Source: Lachnospiraceae bacterium
Lineage (GTDB): Bacteria > Bacillota > Clostridia > Lachnospirales > Lachnospiraceae
DNA: 7,031 nt
NCBI GenBank assembly: GCA_009787745.1
Contig: WQST01000127.1
Location: 1 to 7,031 of the forward strand
Reading direction: 5' to 3'
The notes under the pieces were generated by a model. It worked only from the letters and a program-made list of their open reading frames with translations, made no database searches and was not told the origin of the DNA. The position numbers and the translations under genes were made by a program. Shown piece after piece: positions 1 to 6,344 of this stretch; within the stretch, counting starts at the first letter, position 1, and the number at the start of each line of letters is the position of its first letter.

Positions 1-236
1 ATTTCGTGCCTTTCTTTCGGTAACTCCAAAACCGCTTCATATCCTACATATTGTGTCGGGCTGTTAGCAAAAGTGATTCCCGTTTCCTGTTCTAAGGTAC
101 TAAGTTCATCATAAAGTTTGTCGTATTCATAATTAGTCATTATTTCGCGATCTTCCGCGTAATATGCTTTTGCCGCCGCCGAAAGGGTTTCGGTAAGCTC
201 TTTTATTCGTGATAAGCGGGCATTTTTTTCTGACAT
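1..236 (-). CDS. ligA: NAD-dependent DNA ligase LigA, N-terminal part (truncated by window edge)
   Basis: LigA seals nicks during replication and repair, using NAD+ as adenylate donor. Only the first 78 codons are visible; the gene continues past position 1. The visible part corresponds to the Ia domain, which binds the nicotinamide mononucleotide half of NAD+, and the start of the adenylation domain. Recognisable pieces are the paired tyrosines at residues 25-26, the EYDKLYDEL block at 37-45 (the family's EYDxLxxEL) and SPTQYVGYE at 59-67 (the family's SPTQRVG). The ATG at 236 follows an AGGAG (247-243) by six bases. It lies 33 bases behind the rluF stop on the same strand, so it is probably the last visible gene of an aroA-hflX-rluF-ligA transcript. 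Compared with E. coli LigA, two residues of the NMN site look changed (His23 to Tyr, Asp32 to Asn). Family call is secure; activity is inferred. Confidence 0.9.
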   Translation of the reverse strand, partial: MSEKNARLSRIKELTETLSAAAKAYYAEDREIMTNYEYDKLYDELSTLEQETGITFANSPTQYVGYEAVLELPKERHE

Positions 237-269
237 GATTTGCTCCTATCGGGATTATATAACAATATG

Positions 270-1016
270 CTATATCTTGTGGTTTACATAAGTTGACGGT
301 ATGTAGTTCATGCCACAACTTCGATAAAGTGCTTCTAATTCCGCATCGTTTACTTCACGATACTCACCCGGCTTTAATTCTGCAAGTTGGATGTTTATCA
401 CACGTACTCTTTTGAGATTTTTGACCTTATAACCGCACATTTCACACATCCTTCTAATCTGTCTATTGACTCCTTGAGTCAGTATTATTGAAAATGTATA
501 CTTCCCGATTGCCCGGGCTTTACATGAACGCGTCGTCAACTTAAGTTCCGTTAAATAAATGCCGTTTCTTAATTTTTCTAAAAAATCGTTATTGATTTCT
601 TTATTAACCTTAACGATATATTCTTTCTCATGCGCATTGCCGCCGCGCATCATCTTATCGATTAATTCCCCGTCATTCGTCATCAGCAAAAGACCTTCCG
701 AATTTTTATCAAGGCGGCCTGCATAGGTTAAGCGGTGCGGATAATTAAGGACATCTTTGATCATTTTTTCGGCATGACGGTCTTTTTCGGTGCATGTAAC
801 GCCGACGGGTTTGTAAAATGCCAAAACGACTTTGGCGGGCCTGTTTCGTTTGACCGTTTGTCCGTTTACTGTGATGATATCGGTTTCATTGATATAGGCG
901 CCCGGTTTAGCCGTAGTGCCGTTTATCAGCACTTTTCCCTCTAAAATAAGATTGTCCGCCGCTCGCCTTGAGCATATTCCTACGGAAGCAATGTATTTAT
1001 TTAATCGTTCACTCAT
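270..1016 (-). CDS. rluF: 23S rRNA pseudouridine synthase, RluF-like (RsuA/RluB/RluE/RluF family)
   Basis: A 248-residue enzyme that converts a uridine of 23S rRNA to pseudouridine; E. coli RluF acts at U2604 near the peptidyl transferase centre. Residues 3-50 form an S4 RNA-binding domain (RLNKYIASVGICSRR). The catalytic domain follows, with the nucleophile Asp103 in GRLDKNSEG (100-108), the RluF-typical GNAHEKEYIV (126-135) and the late block QGVNRQIRRMCEMCGYKVK (181-199). These last two blocks are closer to RluF than to RluB or RsuA as I remember them; the exact target base is inferred. I chose the ATG at 1016: it gives the family's MSERLNKYI start and has AAGG six bases upstream. Upstream in-frame ATGs (to 1040) would add eight atypical residues. 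The gene overlaps the end of hflX by eight bases, suggesting translational coupling. Confidence 0.9.
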   Translation of the reverse strand: MSERLNKYIASVGICSRRAADNLILEGKVLINGTTAKPGAYINETDIITVNGQTVKRNRPAKVVLAFYKPVGVTCTEKDRHAEKMIKDVLNYPHRLTYAGRLDKNSEGLLLMTNDGELIDKMMRGGNAHEKEYIVKVNKEINNDFLEKLRNGIYLTELKLTTRSCKARAIGKYTFSIILTQGVNRQIRRMCEMCGYKVKNLKRVRVINIQLAELKPGEYREVNDAELEALYRSCGMNYIPSTYVNHKI

Positions 1017-2301
1017 GTAATACCTTAACATATAACGCATATTTTTCTTTATCCGCTTTATGGCATCTAACCAATAAGTTTATTCCGTTTTCTAAATATT
1101 CACGTTTTAAAACTTCGGCATTTTCCATGAAATGCGAAGCAACACTACCGTCACTATACGGAATCAATAAATCAACTTCAATATATTCCGCAAATATTTT
1201 GTCACTTATCATGTCAACCAATATCGATAAACCGGCTCGTGTTTTCGCCGACATATAAATTCGGTTTTCATCCATTTGGAAGGGAATATCCGTCATACAT
1301 TTGTCAGCTTTATTGTAAATCGTTATCATCGGAATATGAGCGGCGCCCAGTTCATTTAACGTCGTCATCGTATCTTTGATATGCTCCTGATGTTGGTCGT
1401 CGGAAAAATCAACAACATGCAGTAATAAGTCGGCATTTTTAACCTCCTCAAGGGTGGAGTGAAAGGCTTTTATCAAAGCATGAGGTAAATGATGAATAAA
1501 ACCAACCGTATCGGACAGTAAAAAGTCATGATTATTACCGGTTTCAATTCGTCTTAAGGTAGTATCCAAAGTTGCGAAAAGCATATCTTTTTCCAGAACT
1601 TTTTTTTCGTCGTCCTTCATATACGTATCAATCATCGCATTCAAAATCGTTGATTTTCCTGCGTTGGTATAACCGACCAAAGATACCAGCGGAATCTGTG
1701 AAGTCATTCGTTTTTTGCGTTTTAACTCGCGGTCAAGGGCGACCTCTTTTAGTTCTCTTCGTAAAAAAGTAAGCCTTTGGTTGATTTTTCGGCGGTCAAG
1801 TTCCAGCTTTTTCTCGCCCGCGCCACGGCTTGACATACTGCCGCTCGTCCCGCCTTGCCTTGTTAGGGCGTCGTGCATCCCGACTAAACGCGGGAGTAAA
1901 TATTGCAGTTTCGCCGTTTCGACCTGTAATTTTGCGTCACTGCTCTCCGCTCTTCGCTCGAAAATATCCAGAATAAGCGCGGTTCGATCCATCACGGGTT
2001 TTCCGATATCCCTTTGCAAATTCCTTAATTGAGCAGGTGATAATGTGTCGTAAAAGATAATAATATCTATATTTAAAGCATTCGCGGCTTCTTTAATCTC
2101 TTCTACTTTTCCCGAACCGACATAGAGTGAACGATGAATTTCGGATAAATTTTGCGTAAGGACACCGACGGTTTCGATTTGACATGCTTCGGCTAACTTT
2201 TCCAACTCTTCCATCCGCGCATCGAAATCCGTCTCGGCTCCTGTATTAACTCCGACCAAAATCGCGCGTTCGGAAATTTCATTTATTAAATCCGTATCCA
2301 T
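1009..2301 (-). CDS. hflX: Ribosome-associated GTPase HflX
   Basis: HflX is a GTPase of the Obg-HflX group that binds the 50S subunit and splits stalled or idle 70S ribosomes after stress. The protein has 430 residues, normal for the family. An N-terminal HflX domain (about 12-100) and a linker with a helical coiled segment (about 165-200) precede the G domain: P-loop GYTNAGKST 210-218, switch region FATLDTT 242-248, DTVGF 264-268, NKAD 330-333 and SAK 351-353. A small alpha/beta C-terminal domain ends it (about 370-430). The usual GTRGPGE signature just before the helices reads SSRGAGEKKLE here (158-168), a variant I associate with clostridial HflX. The ATG at 2301 is preceded by GGAGGAG (2310-2304), slightly close to the start. 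It lies 43 bases after the aroA stop without a convincing terminator and shares eight bases with rluF, so it is probably co-transcribed with both. Confidence 0.95.
   Translation of the reverse strand: MDTDLINEISERAILVGVNTGAETDFDARMEELEKLAEACQIETVGVLTQNLSEIHRSLYVGSGKVEEIKEAANALNIDIIIFYDTLSPAQLRNLQRDIGKPVMDRTALILDIFERRAESSDAKLQVETAKLQYLLPRLVGMHDALTRQGGTSGSMSSRGAGEKKLELDRRKINQRLTFLRRELKEVALDRELKRKKRMTSQIPLVSLVGYTNAGKSTILNAMIDTYMKDDEKKVLEKDMLFATLDTTLRRIETGNNHDFLLSDTVGFIHHLPHALIKAFHSTLEEVKNADLLLHVVDFSDDQHQEHIKDTMTTLNELGAAHIPMITIYNKADKCMTDIPFQMDENRIYMSAKTRAGLSILVDMISDKIFAEYIEVDLLIPYSDGSVASHFMENAEVLKREYLENGINLLVRCHKADKEKYALYVKVLHE
1023..1026 (-). promoter_or_regulatory. Ribosome binding site deciding the rluF start
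   Basis: AAGG on the minus strand, six bases before the ATG at 1016 and inside the last codons of hflX. The alternative upstream ATG codons of the same frame lie at or before this site, so it favours the shorter, family-like protein starting MSERLN. Confidence 0.55.
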
Positions 2302-2344
2302 AACTCCTCCATACCATATTTCATTCTGAGCGAATCGCTTTCTG

Positions 2345-3703
2345 TTATACTAATCCATCTGACAAAGAATCTATAATATCAAAAAAATCAACAAATGTCT
2401 TGGCACAGCAATCAGGGTTTTTGATTTTAATCTTACCTGTTTTAAGCCCGATTAATGTAAAAGCCATCGCCATGCGGTGATCTTCATATGTTTCTATATC
2501 ATAATCAGAAACTAATGATTTTAACGGGCGAATCAAAATCCCGCTTTCATTTTCGATAAATTCACAGCTTACCCCTATTCGTTTAAGTTCTGTTAATGTT
2601 GCTTTTAACCGATCAGACTCCTGCCGTCTGATGTGCGAAACGTTTCTGATAATCGTCTTAGTCTCAGCAAAAACGGAAAGCGCCGCCAGCGTCATAACTT
2701 GGTCGGAAAAATTCTGCATGTCAACGTCTACACCATAATAATGTTCGGTTTCTTTTCCGTTTAAGCAAATACCTTCCGCTGATTCAGACATTTTCGCACC
2801 CATTTTTTCTAGCAGGTACAAAAAGTTCATGTCGCCTTGAATACTGCCGGGGAAAATATTTCTCACTAAGACATTTGTTTTTAGCAGCAAAGACATGGCG
2901 TAAAAATAGCAAGCGCTTGATACGTCGGGTTCAATCTGATATTCGCTTATGCCAAATTGGTCATTATAGCTTACCGAATATATTTTTTCATTATTATGTG
3001 TAATTTCCTGACTTTCATTATCAGTTTTTACTACTTTTTTATAATTAATGCCGAATTCTTCCATCATCTTAAGCGTAATTCTTATATATGCGCCTTCCGT
3101 TCTGGAACCTGAGAGCGTTACGAAAAGACCCGGCTTGACGGCCACCCCGGCTATCAATAAAGCACTGGCGAATTGACTGCTTAACTCGGTATCGACTGTA
3201 ACCGATAGAAATGACAAATTTTTAGGGGAAGTAAACTTGGAAACTCTTAAGGGAAAATGACCTTCTTTTTCGAGACACTCGATATTCGCGCCTAATTTGC
3301 GTAATATCGAAATCAGCGGTTCCATCGGTCTTTTTTTCATCTGCTCCGACGAATCAATCGTATATTCTCCGTCGCAAAGAGCCAAAACAACGGTCAAAAA
3401 CCGCGCCGCTGTTCCGGCACTGCGAACATTGATATGCGCTTTTTTATTGGGTATTTTACCGCCGCATCCGGTAATGGTTACTTCTTTTTGTTCCTCATCT
3501 ATATGAAGGTCAAAACCAAGCTTTGAAAGGCAATCAAGCATCGCCAAGGAATCATCGCTGAATAATACTCCTTTTAATAAGCAACGTTTAGCCGATAAAG
3601 CCGCGAGCAACAAAGCCCGGTTGGTAATACTCTTAGAACCCGGTACCGTAACCTTAATATCCTTATTCCCTTGATACTGTTTTATTTGATATAAATTATT
3701 CAC
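2345..3703 (-). CDS. aroA: 3-phosphoshikimate 1-carboxyvinyltransferase (EPSP synthase)
   Basis: This cytoplasmic enzyme joins shikimate-3-phosphate and phosphoenolpyruvate to make EPSP, step six of the shikimate pathway to chorismate. With a GTG start at 3703 it has 452 residues, close to the usual 420-450. Visible sites are PGSKSITNRAL 21-31 (Lys24, Arg29), SAGTAARFL 95-103, KKRPMEPL 123-130, the shikimate-binding SSQ 175-177, the catalytic Asp334 in NFSDQVMTLA, RQESDR 360-365 (Glu362, Arg365), EDHRMAMA 407-414 and CAKTFVDFF 433-441. These suit the class I pattern, with Gln361 where E. coli has Lys340. The reading frame stays open upstream to a TTG at 3745, but that part (TTG at 3745 or 3739) contains a strong promoter and has no ribosome binding site. 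GTG 3703 therefore looks like the first usable start and may be at the mRNA's very 5' end. Family call is certain; the start is inferred. Confidence 0.93.
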   Translation of the reverse strand: MNNLYQIKQYQGNKDIKVTVPGSKSITNRALLLAALSAKRCLLKGVLFSDDSLAMLDCLSKLGFDLHIDEEQKEVTITGCGGKIPNKKAHINVRSAGTAARFLTVVLALCDGEYTIDSSEQMKKRPMEPLISILRKLGANIECLEKEGHFPLRVSKFTSPKNLSFLSVTVDTELSSQFASALLIAGVAVKPGLFVTLSGSRTEGAYIRITLKMMEEFGINYKKVVKTDNESQEITHNNEKIYSVSYNDQFGISEYQIEPDVSSACYFYAMSLLLKTNVLVRNIFPGSIQGDMNFLYLLEKMGAKMSESAEGICLNGKETEHYYGVDVDMQNFSDQVMTLAALSVFAETKTIIRNVSHIRRQESDRLKATLTELKRIGVSCEFIENESGILIRPLKSLVSDYDIETYEDHRMAMAFTLIGLKTGKIKIKNPDCCAKTFVDFFDIIDSLSDGLV

Positions 3704-3710
3704 GAAGAGT

Positions 3711-3739
3711 ATTATATCATGAAATCTTGATATGCTCAA
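3711..3739 (-). promoter_or_regulatory. Promoter of aroA (sigma-A type, extended -10)
   Basis: On the minus strand TTGAGC (3739-3734), a 17-base spacer and a perfect TATAAT (3716-3711) preceded by TGA, which gives an extended -10 (TGnTATAAT). A second, perfect TTGACA (3745-3740) adjoins the -35 box but sits 23 bases from the -10, too far to be the partner. Transcription should start near 3704-3703, exactly at the GTG chosen for aroA, leaving essentially no leader. It is just behind the stop of the MotA-like gene, so it gives aroA and probably hflX, rluF and ligA expression independent of the upstream genes. Confidence 0.75.
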
Positions 3740-3755
3740 TGTCAATTAGTTAAGT

Positions 3756-4313
3756 CTACTTTTTCATAAAATTAATTTCATCGGCACTAATGATTTCTTC
3801 CGGTGAAACGCCTTGCTTGAAGCAAAGTTCAAGCATCTTGTCAATCACTTGCTTCTCGCTGATAACGGCTTTTTCTTCCGAATTATATCTGTTTTCAAGC
3901 ATACTTACGGCGGCATGGAAAAAGGTCGTAAATAATGTCCCATAAATAACTGCGAGCAGAGCCATTGCAATCATTGGACCTAGCAGATAAATGTCGGATG
4001 CATTAGCAAGAACACTTATAATACCAATTAAAAATGATAAAATCGACATATAAATAGCTACAGTTTTTTGCAGCTTGAATAGGCGGATCACTTTTTCTTT
4101 ATCTGCGGAAGAAATATGGTATTTTTTTGATAACAAGGCGTTCACCCCGATAATAAATGTTTTATTACCTCCGCCCCACATATTTGTTGCCACACAAGCT
4201 ATAATAAATATAACCAGTGATGGAACATTTACGAAAATACTTACTTGTAAATTTAACGTCATAATCGAAATCAAAATTCCTGCTAAAAATAAAACTATAC
4301 CGCCAATAAACAT
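3756..4313 (-). CDS. Small MotA/TolQ/ExbB-like membrane protein, no MotB partner in view
   Basis: A 185-residue integral membrane protein. Hydrophobic segments at about 2-20, 29-44, 85-103 and 111-135 give four predicted helices with MotA-like spacing: a helix pair, a cytoplasmic loop, a second pair and a cytoplasmic tail. Similarity to MotA, recalled rather than computed, lies in FVNVPSLVIF (27-36, MotA's FIDPPSxLIV) and above all in SFLIGIISVL through NASDIYLLGPMIAMALL to IYGTLF (93-128), where MotA has GLVxxLxNLSDPxxLGPAIAxALLTTLYG. Unlike MotA, the loop between helices 2 and 3 is only about 40 residues rather than about 100, and the two conserved prolines of the third and fourth helices seem to be replaced (Ile87 and the FHAAVS region). 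An acidic tail follows (about 140-185). The ATG at 4313 has AGGAGG (4326-4321) seven bases away. It follows the kinase gene by 82 bases and may be under that system's control. Ion flow is not shown; the role is unknown. Confidence 0.6.
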   Translation of the reverse strand: MFIGGIVLFLAGILISIMTLNLQVSIFVNVPSLVIFIIACVATNMWGGGNKTFIIGVNALLSKKYHISSADKEKVIRLFKLQKTVAIYMSILSFLIGIISVLANASDIYLLGPMIAMALLAVIYGTLFTTFFHAAVSMLENRYNSEEKAVISEKQVIDKMLELCFKQGVSPEEIISADEINFMKK

Positions 4314-4395
4314 ATGAATACCTCCTATTCAACAATTGAGTGAAGCGCCATTTTAAGCATATAACTTGCTTTTGGCTTGCTGTGATAATAGTATT

Positions 4396-5496
4396 CTAGC
4401 ACCCTTTTGATGAAGAAGTCCTATTCGGTAAATGAAGATTTGATGAAGGTTTATTACTTTTCGCCGCTGTTAAAAGCAGCATAAACTCACATCCCGTCCC
4501 CGCCTCACAGTTAACCGTAATCTCCCCGCCGTGCGCCGTGATAATTTCTCTTGCAATCGAAAGCCCTAAACCGCTTCCGCCTGTTACCTTCGTCCGGGAA
4601 TCATCTACCCTGTAAAAGCGGTCAAAAATGCGCGGTAAATGTTCTAGCGCAATACCTATCCCATCGTCTTTTATCGAAATATTGATTAACCCATGCGATT
4701 CATAAGCTTTTATCCAAATCCGCTTACTATTCGCCGAGTATCTTACCGCATTAGATAAAATGATCCGCAAAACTCGCTTTAGAGCATACGCATCACACAA
4801 AGCAAAAATATCACCCTGCACTTCATTTTCAATAATAAATTCAGGTGCAATAACCTCTATTTCTTCGGCACTTTCGCTTATAAGTTCCGTAAGATCATTA
4901 ACTTCAAACGAATAAGTCTGCTTGCCCGAATCGCTCCTTGCCAAAAACAATAGGTTGTTTACCAAACCATCCATTTTGAGGATTTCACCCTTCACAATCT
5001 TTAGGCTGCTATCTAATAGCTCAGGATGTGATTTCCCTCTTCGTAAAAGCATATCCGCATGTCCGTTAATAACTGTAATCGGTGTCGCCAACTCATGCGA
5101 AACATCGGAAATGAAGCGCTTTTGCCGCTCGATATAACTGCTTATTTTGGCACTCATATTATTAAAAGCCGTTACATATTCCTTTATTTCATCATCACCT
5201 GAATCGATTATCAACGGATTCTCGAAATGAATTTCGCCGATTTCCTTAATCTTCGAAATCATTAAACGAAGGGGATTAAAAATCCTGTCGATAATAAGCG
5301 CACTTATAAAAAAAGCAATCAAGCCCATTACCAATAAAAAAATAATCGGAATTATGGAATAAAAATTATAAGAATAATCAATCCCTTTACTTCGAGCATC
5401 ATTATTAACCTCACTTATCAACATCAAATATTGAAACATCAATACTGCCAAAATTAAGAATGTTGAAAAAAGAGTTAGTTTCGTTGAACTTCTCAT
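4396..5496 (-). CDS. Membrane sensor histidine kinase with HAMP domain
   Basis: The sensor of a two-component system: it autophosphorylates on histidine and passes the phosphate to the regulator encoded just upstream. The 366-residue protein has transmembrane helices at about 8-27 and 48-70 with only about 20 residues between them, a HAMP linker (about 71-123), the dimerisation/phosphoacceptor domain with His134 in SDVSHELATPIT, and an HATPase domain: N box around Asn249, G1 DDGIGI 277-282, F box FDRFYR 291-296, G2 GGSGLGLSI 306-314. A polar, serine-rich tail of about 20 residues ends in Cys366. I start at ATG 5496 because GGAGG lies five bases upstream and the protein then begins with a short basic end before helix 1. 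The frame is open to a GTG at 5538, overlapping the regulator stop as GTGA. The very short outside loop suggests signal input within the membrane or from a partner protein. The ligand is not visible. Confidence 0.93.
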   Translation of the reverse strand: MRSSTKLTLFSTFLILAVLMFQYLMLISEVNNDARSKGIDYSYNFYSIIPIIFLLVMGLIAFFISALIIDRIFNPLRLMISKIKEIGEIHFENPLIIDSGDDEIKEYVTAFNNMSAKISSYIERQKRFISDVSHELATPITVINGHADMLLRRGKSHPELLDSSLKIVKGEILKMDGLVNNLLFLARSDSGKQTYSFEVNDLTELISESAEEIEVIAPEFIIENEVQGDIFALCDAYALKRVLRIILSNAVRYSANSKRIWIKAYESHGLINISIKDDGIGIALEHLPRIFDRFYRVDDSRTKVTGGSGLGLSIAREIITAHGGEITVNCEAGTGCEFMLLLTAAKSNKPSSNLHLPNRTSSSKGC

Positions 5497-5500
5497 ATTA

Positions 5501-5506
5501 ACCTCC
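5501..5506 (-). promoter_or_regulatory. Ribosome binding site deciding the sensor kinase start
   Basis: GGAGGT on the minus strand, with five bases between GGAGG and the ATG at 5496. The upstream in-frame GTG at 5538 and ATG at 5517 lack comparable sites, so the shorter kinase is the likelier product. Low-level coupling from the regulator stop through the GTG cannot be excluded. Confidence 0.75.
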
Positions 5507-5534
5507 GTATCGTGCATCGCATGGCTCAATAGCC

Positions 5535-6200
5535 TCACACTCGTATCACATACCCCTTCCCCCTGACCGTAGTGATAACTTCTTGGTTAGTATACTTTAA
5601 AATCTTCGCACGAATATTCTTTACATTAACATCAACAACATTTGATTCCCCATAAAAATCCCCAAATACCGCATTCAATATTTCATCCCTCGTTTTGACC
5701 TTATCCTGATTCGTATTTAAATAATTCAAAATTTCAAACTCCGTCTTAGTAAGTGAAAGTTCCGCTTCCCCAATAAACACACGATAATTTTCACTATCAA
5801 CCCGAAGCCCCGTATGATTCACTTTAACTCCCCTCATACCACTCACCCGCTCAATATTCCGCTTTATCCGCGCGATAAGCTCAAGCGTCTCAAACGGCTT
5901 AGTAATATAATCATCCGCCCCACTATTAAGAAAAGCCACTTTGTCATATACATCCTTCCGCGCCGTCAAAATTATTACAGGAACCCCGCCGATCTTACGC
6001 ACCTCGCGCAGACATTCAAGCCCATTCTTCTTTGGCAACATAATATCAAGCAAAATCAAATCATATTCATTCTCCTTAAACAGCTCAATCGCCTTCTCCC
6101 CATCACCTGCCACATCTACTAAAAAACCCTCAAACCGAAGCTCCGCTTCCAAAAAACTGACAATATTCTCTTCATCCTCACAAACCAAAATTTTATACAT
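5535..6200 (-). CDS. OmpR/PhoB-family response regulator
   Basis: A 221-residue DNA-binding response regulator, standard length. The receiver domain (about 2-117) has acidic residues Glu8-Asp9, the phosphoacceptor Asp52 in LLDIMLP, Thr79 and Lys101 in ITKPFE. The C-terminal winged helix (about 125-221) shows the TKTEFEIL block (151-158), the recognition-helix region SNVVDVNVKNIRAKI (186-200) and the closing TVRGKGYVIRV (211-221) typical of the OmpR group. The ATG at 6200 is preceded by AGGA (6214-6211) at ten bases, a little long. Its own promoter is at 6237-6265, leaving a leader of about 30 bases. The sensor kinase follows 38 bases downstream, so both are surely one operon. Codons end in G far more often than in C (16 versus 1 in the first 40). 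Target genes are unknown; the neighbouring MotA-like gene and its own promoter region are natural candidates. Confidence 0.95.
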   Translation of the reverse strand: MYKILVCEDEENIVSFLEAELRFEGFLVDVAGDGEKAIELFKENEYDLILLDIMLPKKNGLECLREVRKIGGVPVIILTARKDVYDKVAFLNSGADDYITKPFETLELIARIKRNIERVSGMRGVKVNHTGLRVDSENYRVFIGEAELSLTKTEFEILNYLNTNQDKVKTRDEILNAVFGDFYGESNVVDVNVKNIRAKILKYTNQEVITTVRGKGYVIRV

Positions 6201-6236
6201 AACAGCGCTATCCTATTTCTTGTATTTTATTTTCCT

Positions 6237-6265
6237 ATTATATCTTCTGTCACCCCATTTGGCAA
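6237..6265 (-). promoter_or_regulatory. Promoter of the response regulator-kinase operon
   Basis: On the minus strand TTGCCA (6265-6260), a 17-base spacer and a perfect TATAAT (6242-6237). Predicted transcription start is near 6230. The -35 box is one base from the -35 box of the divergent DAHP synthase promoter. Confidence 0.75.
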
Positions 6266-6266
6266 C

Positions 6267-6295
6267 TTGACGATAATCATAACCTATAATATACT
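6267..6295 (+). promoter_or_regulatory. Promoter of the DAHP synthase gene
   Basis: TTGACG (6267-6272), a 17-base spacer and TATACT (6290-6295). Start expected near 6302, giving a leader of about 43 bases. That is too short for a T-box or a leader-peptide attenuator, and I see no hairpin in it. A perfect TATAAT at 6285-6290 overlaps the chosen -10 but would leave a spacer of only 12 bases. Confidence 0.7.
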
Positions 6296-6344
6296 GTTTA
6301 CGGTGTCAATTCATAATCCACAAAAAAAACGACGGAGGTTCCCT

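Noticed and set aside
2329..2339. Eleven-base palindrome AGCGAATCGCT between aroA and hflX as a terminator
   Set aside because: The possible stem is only four to five pairs and no T run follows on the minus strand.
3704..3745. Extended N-terminus of AroA from a TTG start at 3745
   Set aside because: It has no ribosome binding site, adds 14 residues not expected in the family, and overlaps a strong promoter.
4314..4395. Terminator or promoter between the kinase and the MotA-like gene
   Set aside because: The only inverted repeat is AAGCA/TGCTT with a seven-base loop and no T tract. The best -35/-10 pair (TTATCA and TATATG) is 19 bases apart and weak.
5497..5538. Kinase starting at the GTG that overlaps the regulator stop
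   Set aside because: It lacks a good binding site, while the ATG at 5496 has GGAGG at ideal distance and gives a normal membrane-protein start.
5814..6270. Plus-strand open frames opposite the response regulator
   Set aside because: They are antisense to a clearly real gene, have no family features or binding sites, and are explained by the C-rich, G-poor plus strand, which makes few stops.
6285..6290. Perfect TATAAT as the -10 box for DAHP synthase
   Set aside because: It lies only 12 bases from TTGACG; the overlapping TATACT has the correct 17-base spacing. It could still matter if another -35 is used.
6277..6319. Repeated TCATAACC and TCATAATCC on either side of the DAHP promoter -10 as operators
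   Set aside because: The copies differ, are A/T-rich, and are 34 bases apart with no helical-turn spacing, so chance is a sufficient explanation.
6302..6344. T-box, riboswitch or attenuator before DAHP synthase
   Set aside because: The predicted leader is about 43 bases, without stem-loops or a leader peptide.
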